A DNA stretch of 64,000 nucleotides, from NCBI RefSeq assembly GCF_900112025.1, contig NZ_FOKL01000005.1, forward strand, positions 310,001-374,000. Direction: 5' to 3'. The translations under genes and the position numbers were made by a program. The notes under the pieces were generated by a model. It saw nothing but the letters and a program-made list of their open reading frames with translations. It did not search any database and was not told the DNA's origin. This document shows, piece by piece, positions 63,145-64,000 of the stretch; the stretch's first letter is position 1, and every line of letters begins with the position of its first letter. Source of the DNA: Janthinobacterium sp. 344. Its GTDB lineage: Bacteria; Pseudomonadota; Gammaproteobacteria; Burkholderiales; Burkholderiaceae_D.

Positions 63145-64000
63145 ATGGATATGAGCGTATTTGACCTGTTTAAAATCGGCATCGGGCCGTCGAGTTCCCA
63201 CACCGTGGGACCGATGGTGGCGGCGCGGCGTTTTCTGGTCGAATACGGTCCGCTGGACCAGGTGGTGGGCGTCGAGGCGGCCCTGTATGGCTCGCTGGCG
63301 CTGACGGGCGTGGGCCATGCCACGGACAAGGCCGTCATTCTGGGCCTGATGGGCGAAACGCCGCAGGACGTGGCGCCTGATGACGTCGACAGCAAGCTGG
63401 CCGCCATCGAGGCGGCCGGCGAAATCGCGCTGCTGGGCACGCGCGTGGTGCCGTTTACGGCCGCCACGGGCCTGGTCTGGCACAAGAGCGAATCCTTGCC
63501 AGAACACCCGAACGGCATGCGCTTTACGTTGAAGCTGGCCGACGGCAGCCGGGTCGACAAGGTGTATTACTCGATCGGCGGCGGCTTTATCCGCGAAGCT
63601 GGCGAGGCCCAGGCGGAAGCGGCCGTGGAATCGGCCGCCGCTGCCCGCGTCGTTTTCCCCTTCGACACCATGGAGCAGTTGCTGGCGCATGGCGTGGAAA
63701 GCGGCCTGTCGATTCCTGAAATGCTGCGCGCCAACGAGTGCGTCAAGCGCAGCGAGGCCGAACTCAATGCAGGGTTGGACCGCATCTGGCACGTCATGCG
63801 CGACTGCATCGCGCACGGCCTGGAAACGACGGGCAACCTGCCGGGCGGCTTGAACGTCAAGCGCCGCGCGGCGAAACTGTGGCGCTTGGCGCAGGACGCG
63901 AAGGCGTCGGACAACCGCGCCAACGACTTGCCGCACGACGCCGTGCACCTGGTCAGCCTGTACGCGATGGCCGTCAACGAGGAAAACGCTGCCGGCGGGC
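63145..64000 (+). CDS. sdaA: L-serine ammonia-lyase (partial, cut by window end)
   Basis: The frame opens at the ATG at 63145 and remains open to the last base, giving the first 285 residues of a protein normally about 455 long. MSVFDLFKIGIGPSSSHTVGPM is the diagnostic start of iron-sulfur L-serine dehydratases, followed by SKLAAIEAAGEIALLG and YSIGGGFI. The cluster-binding cysteines lie beyond the window. It deaminates L-serine to pyruvate. In this operon, glycine made by Kbl can reach pyruvate through serine hydroxymethyltransferase and this enzyme (inference). Confidence 0.94.
   Translation, partial: MDMSVFDLFKIGIGPSSSHTVGPMVAARRFLVEYGPLDQVVGVEAALYGSLALTGVGHATDKAVILGLMGETPQDVAPDDVDSKLAAIEAAGEIALLGTRVVPFTAATGLVWHKSESLPEHPNGMRFTLKLADGSRVDKVYYSIGGGFIREAGEAQAEAAVESAAAARVVFPFDTMEQLLAHGVESGLSIPEMLRANECVKRSEAELNAGLDRIWHVMRDCIAHGLETTGNLPGGLNVKRRAAKLWRLAQDAKASDNRANDLPHDAVHLVSLYAMAVNEENAAGG

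Overview
The window looks like chromosome of a high-GC betaproteobacterium, most likely in the Oxalobacteraceae (Janthinobacterium, Massilia or Duganella type). This is an inference from the strong GC3 codon bias, the gene families present (SdaA, Kbl and SDR-type threonine dehydrogenase, YidB, DUF6328, STM4011-4015 set) and the secondary metabolism. No rRNA, tRNA, CRISPR array or insertion sequence was recognised.

Layout. 1-2541: tail of a GH15-type glycoside hydrolase, then a secreted protein of unknown function coupled to a DUF4034-like secreted protein. 2595-6485 (minus): a TonB-dependent outer-membrane receptor and a PepSY-type membrane protein, the latter with a Fur-like box upstream. 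6570-33037 (minus, about 26.5 kb): one unidirectional biosynthetic block. It holds three NRPS proteins (four adenylating modules, final thioester-reductase domain), an MFS exporter, a DUF6875-like protein, kynurenine 3-monooxygenase, a GT87 membrane glycosyltransferase, an outer-membrane CBM9/DUF5916 protein, a complete set of genes resembling the decaprenylphosphoryl-D-arabinose pathway (UbiA-type phosphoribosyltransferase, DprE1-like oxidase, DprE2-like reductase, HAD phosphatase, flippase-like membrane protein) and a 4'-phosphopantetheinyl transferase. 33038-34393: AT-rich non-coding DNA.

34394-50113: ordinary accessory and housekeeping genes. These are an RsbQ-like hydrolase coupled to a PAS hybrid histidine kinase, a frameshifted small gene, an MFS transporter, SRPBCC and aldo/keto reductase genes with a divergent LysR regulator, DUF6328, a zinc-ribbon-like protein, YidB, a LacI regulator, a YegD-like Hsp70, a DEDDh exonuclease, a Sel1-repeat protein and DUF4262/DUF6386-type proteins. 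50159-54556: an EAL-CBS-GGDEF protein and a secreted prolyl oligopeptidase. 54564-59776 (minus): the five-gene STM4011-STM4015 cassette (two radical SAM proteins, an alkaline-phosphatase-superfamily hydrolase, an ATP-grasp protein, a leucine-rich-repeat-like protein), whose last gene runs into a repeat-like inverted element. 60090-64000: a XRE-cupin regulator divergent from a threonine/serine catabolic operon (kbl, SDR-type threonine dehydrogenase, sdaA cut by the window end).

Main result. The NRPS genes and the polyprenyl-phospho-arabinose pathway are interlocked. The kynurenine monooxygenase stop overlaps the GT87 start, and the NRPS-activating phosphopantetheinyl transferase is the last gene of the arabinose operon. 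The simplest reading is a pathway for a short reductively released peptide (predicted Gly - Val-like - Gly - unknown, from binding-pocket residues) decorated with D-arabinofuranose from a lipid donor. I do not recognise this combination. The product and the acceptor of the sugar are inferences.
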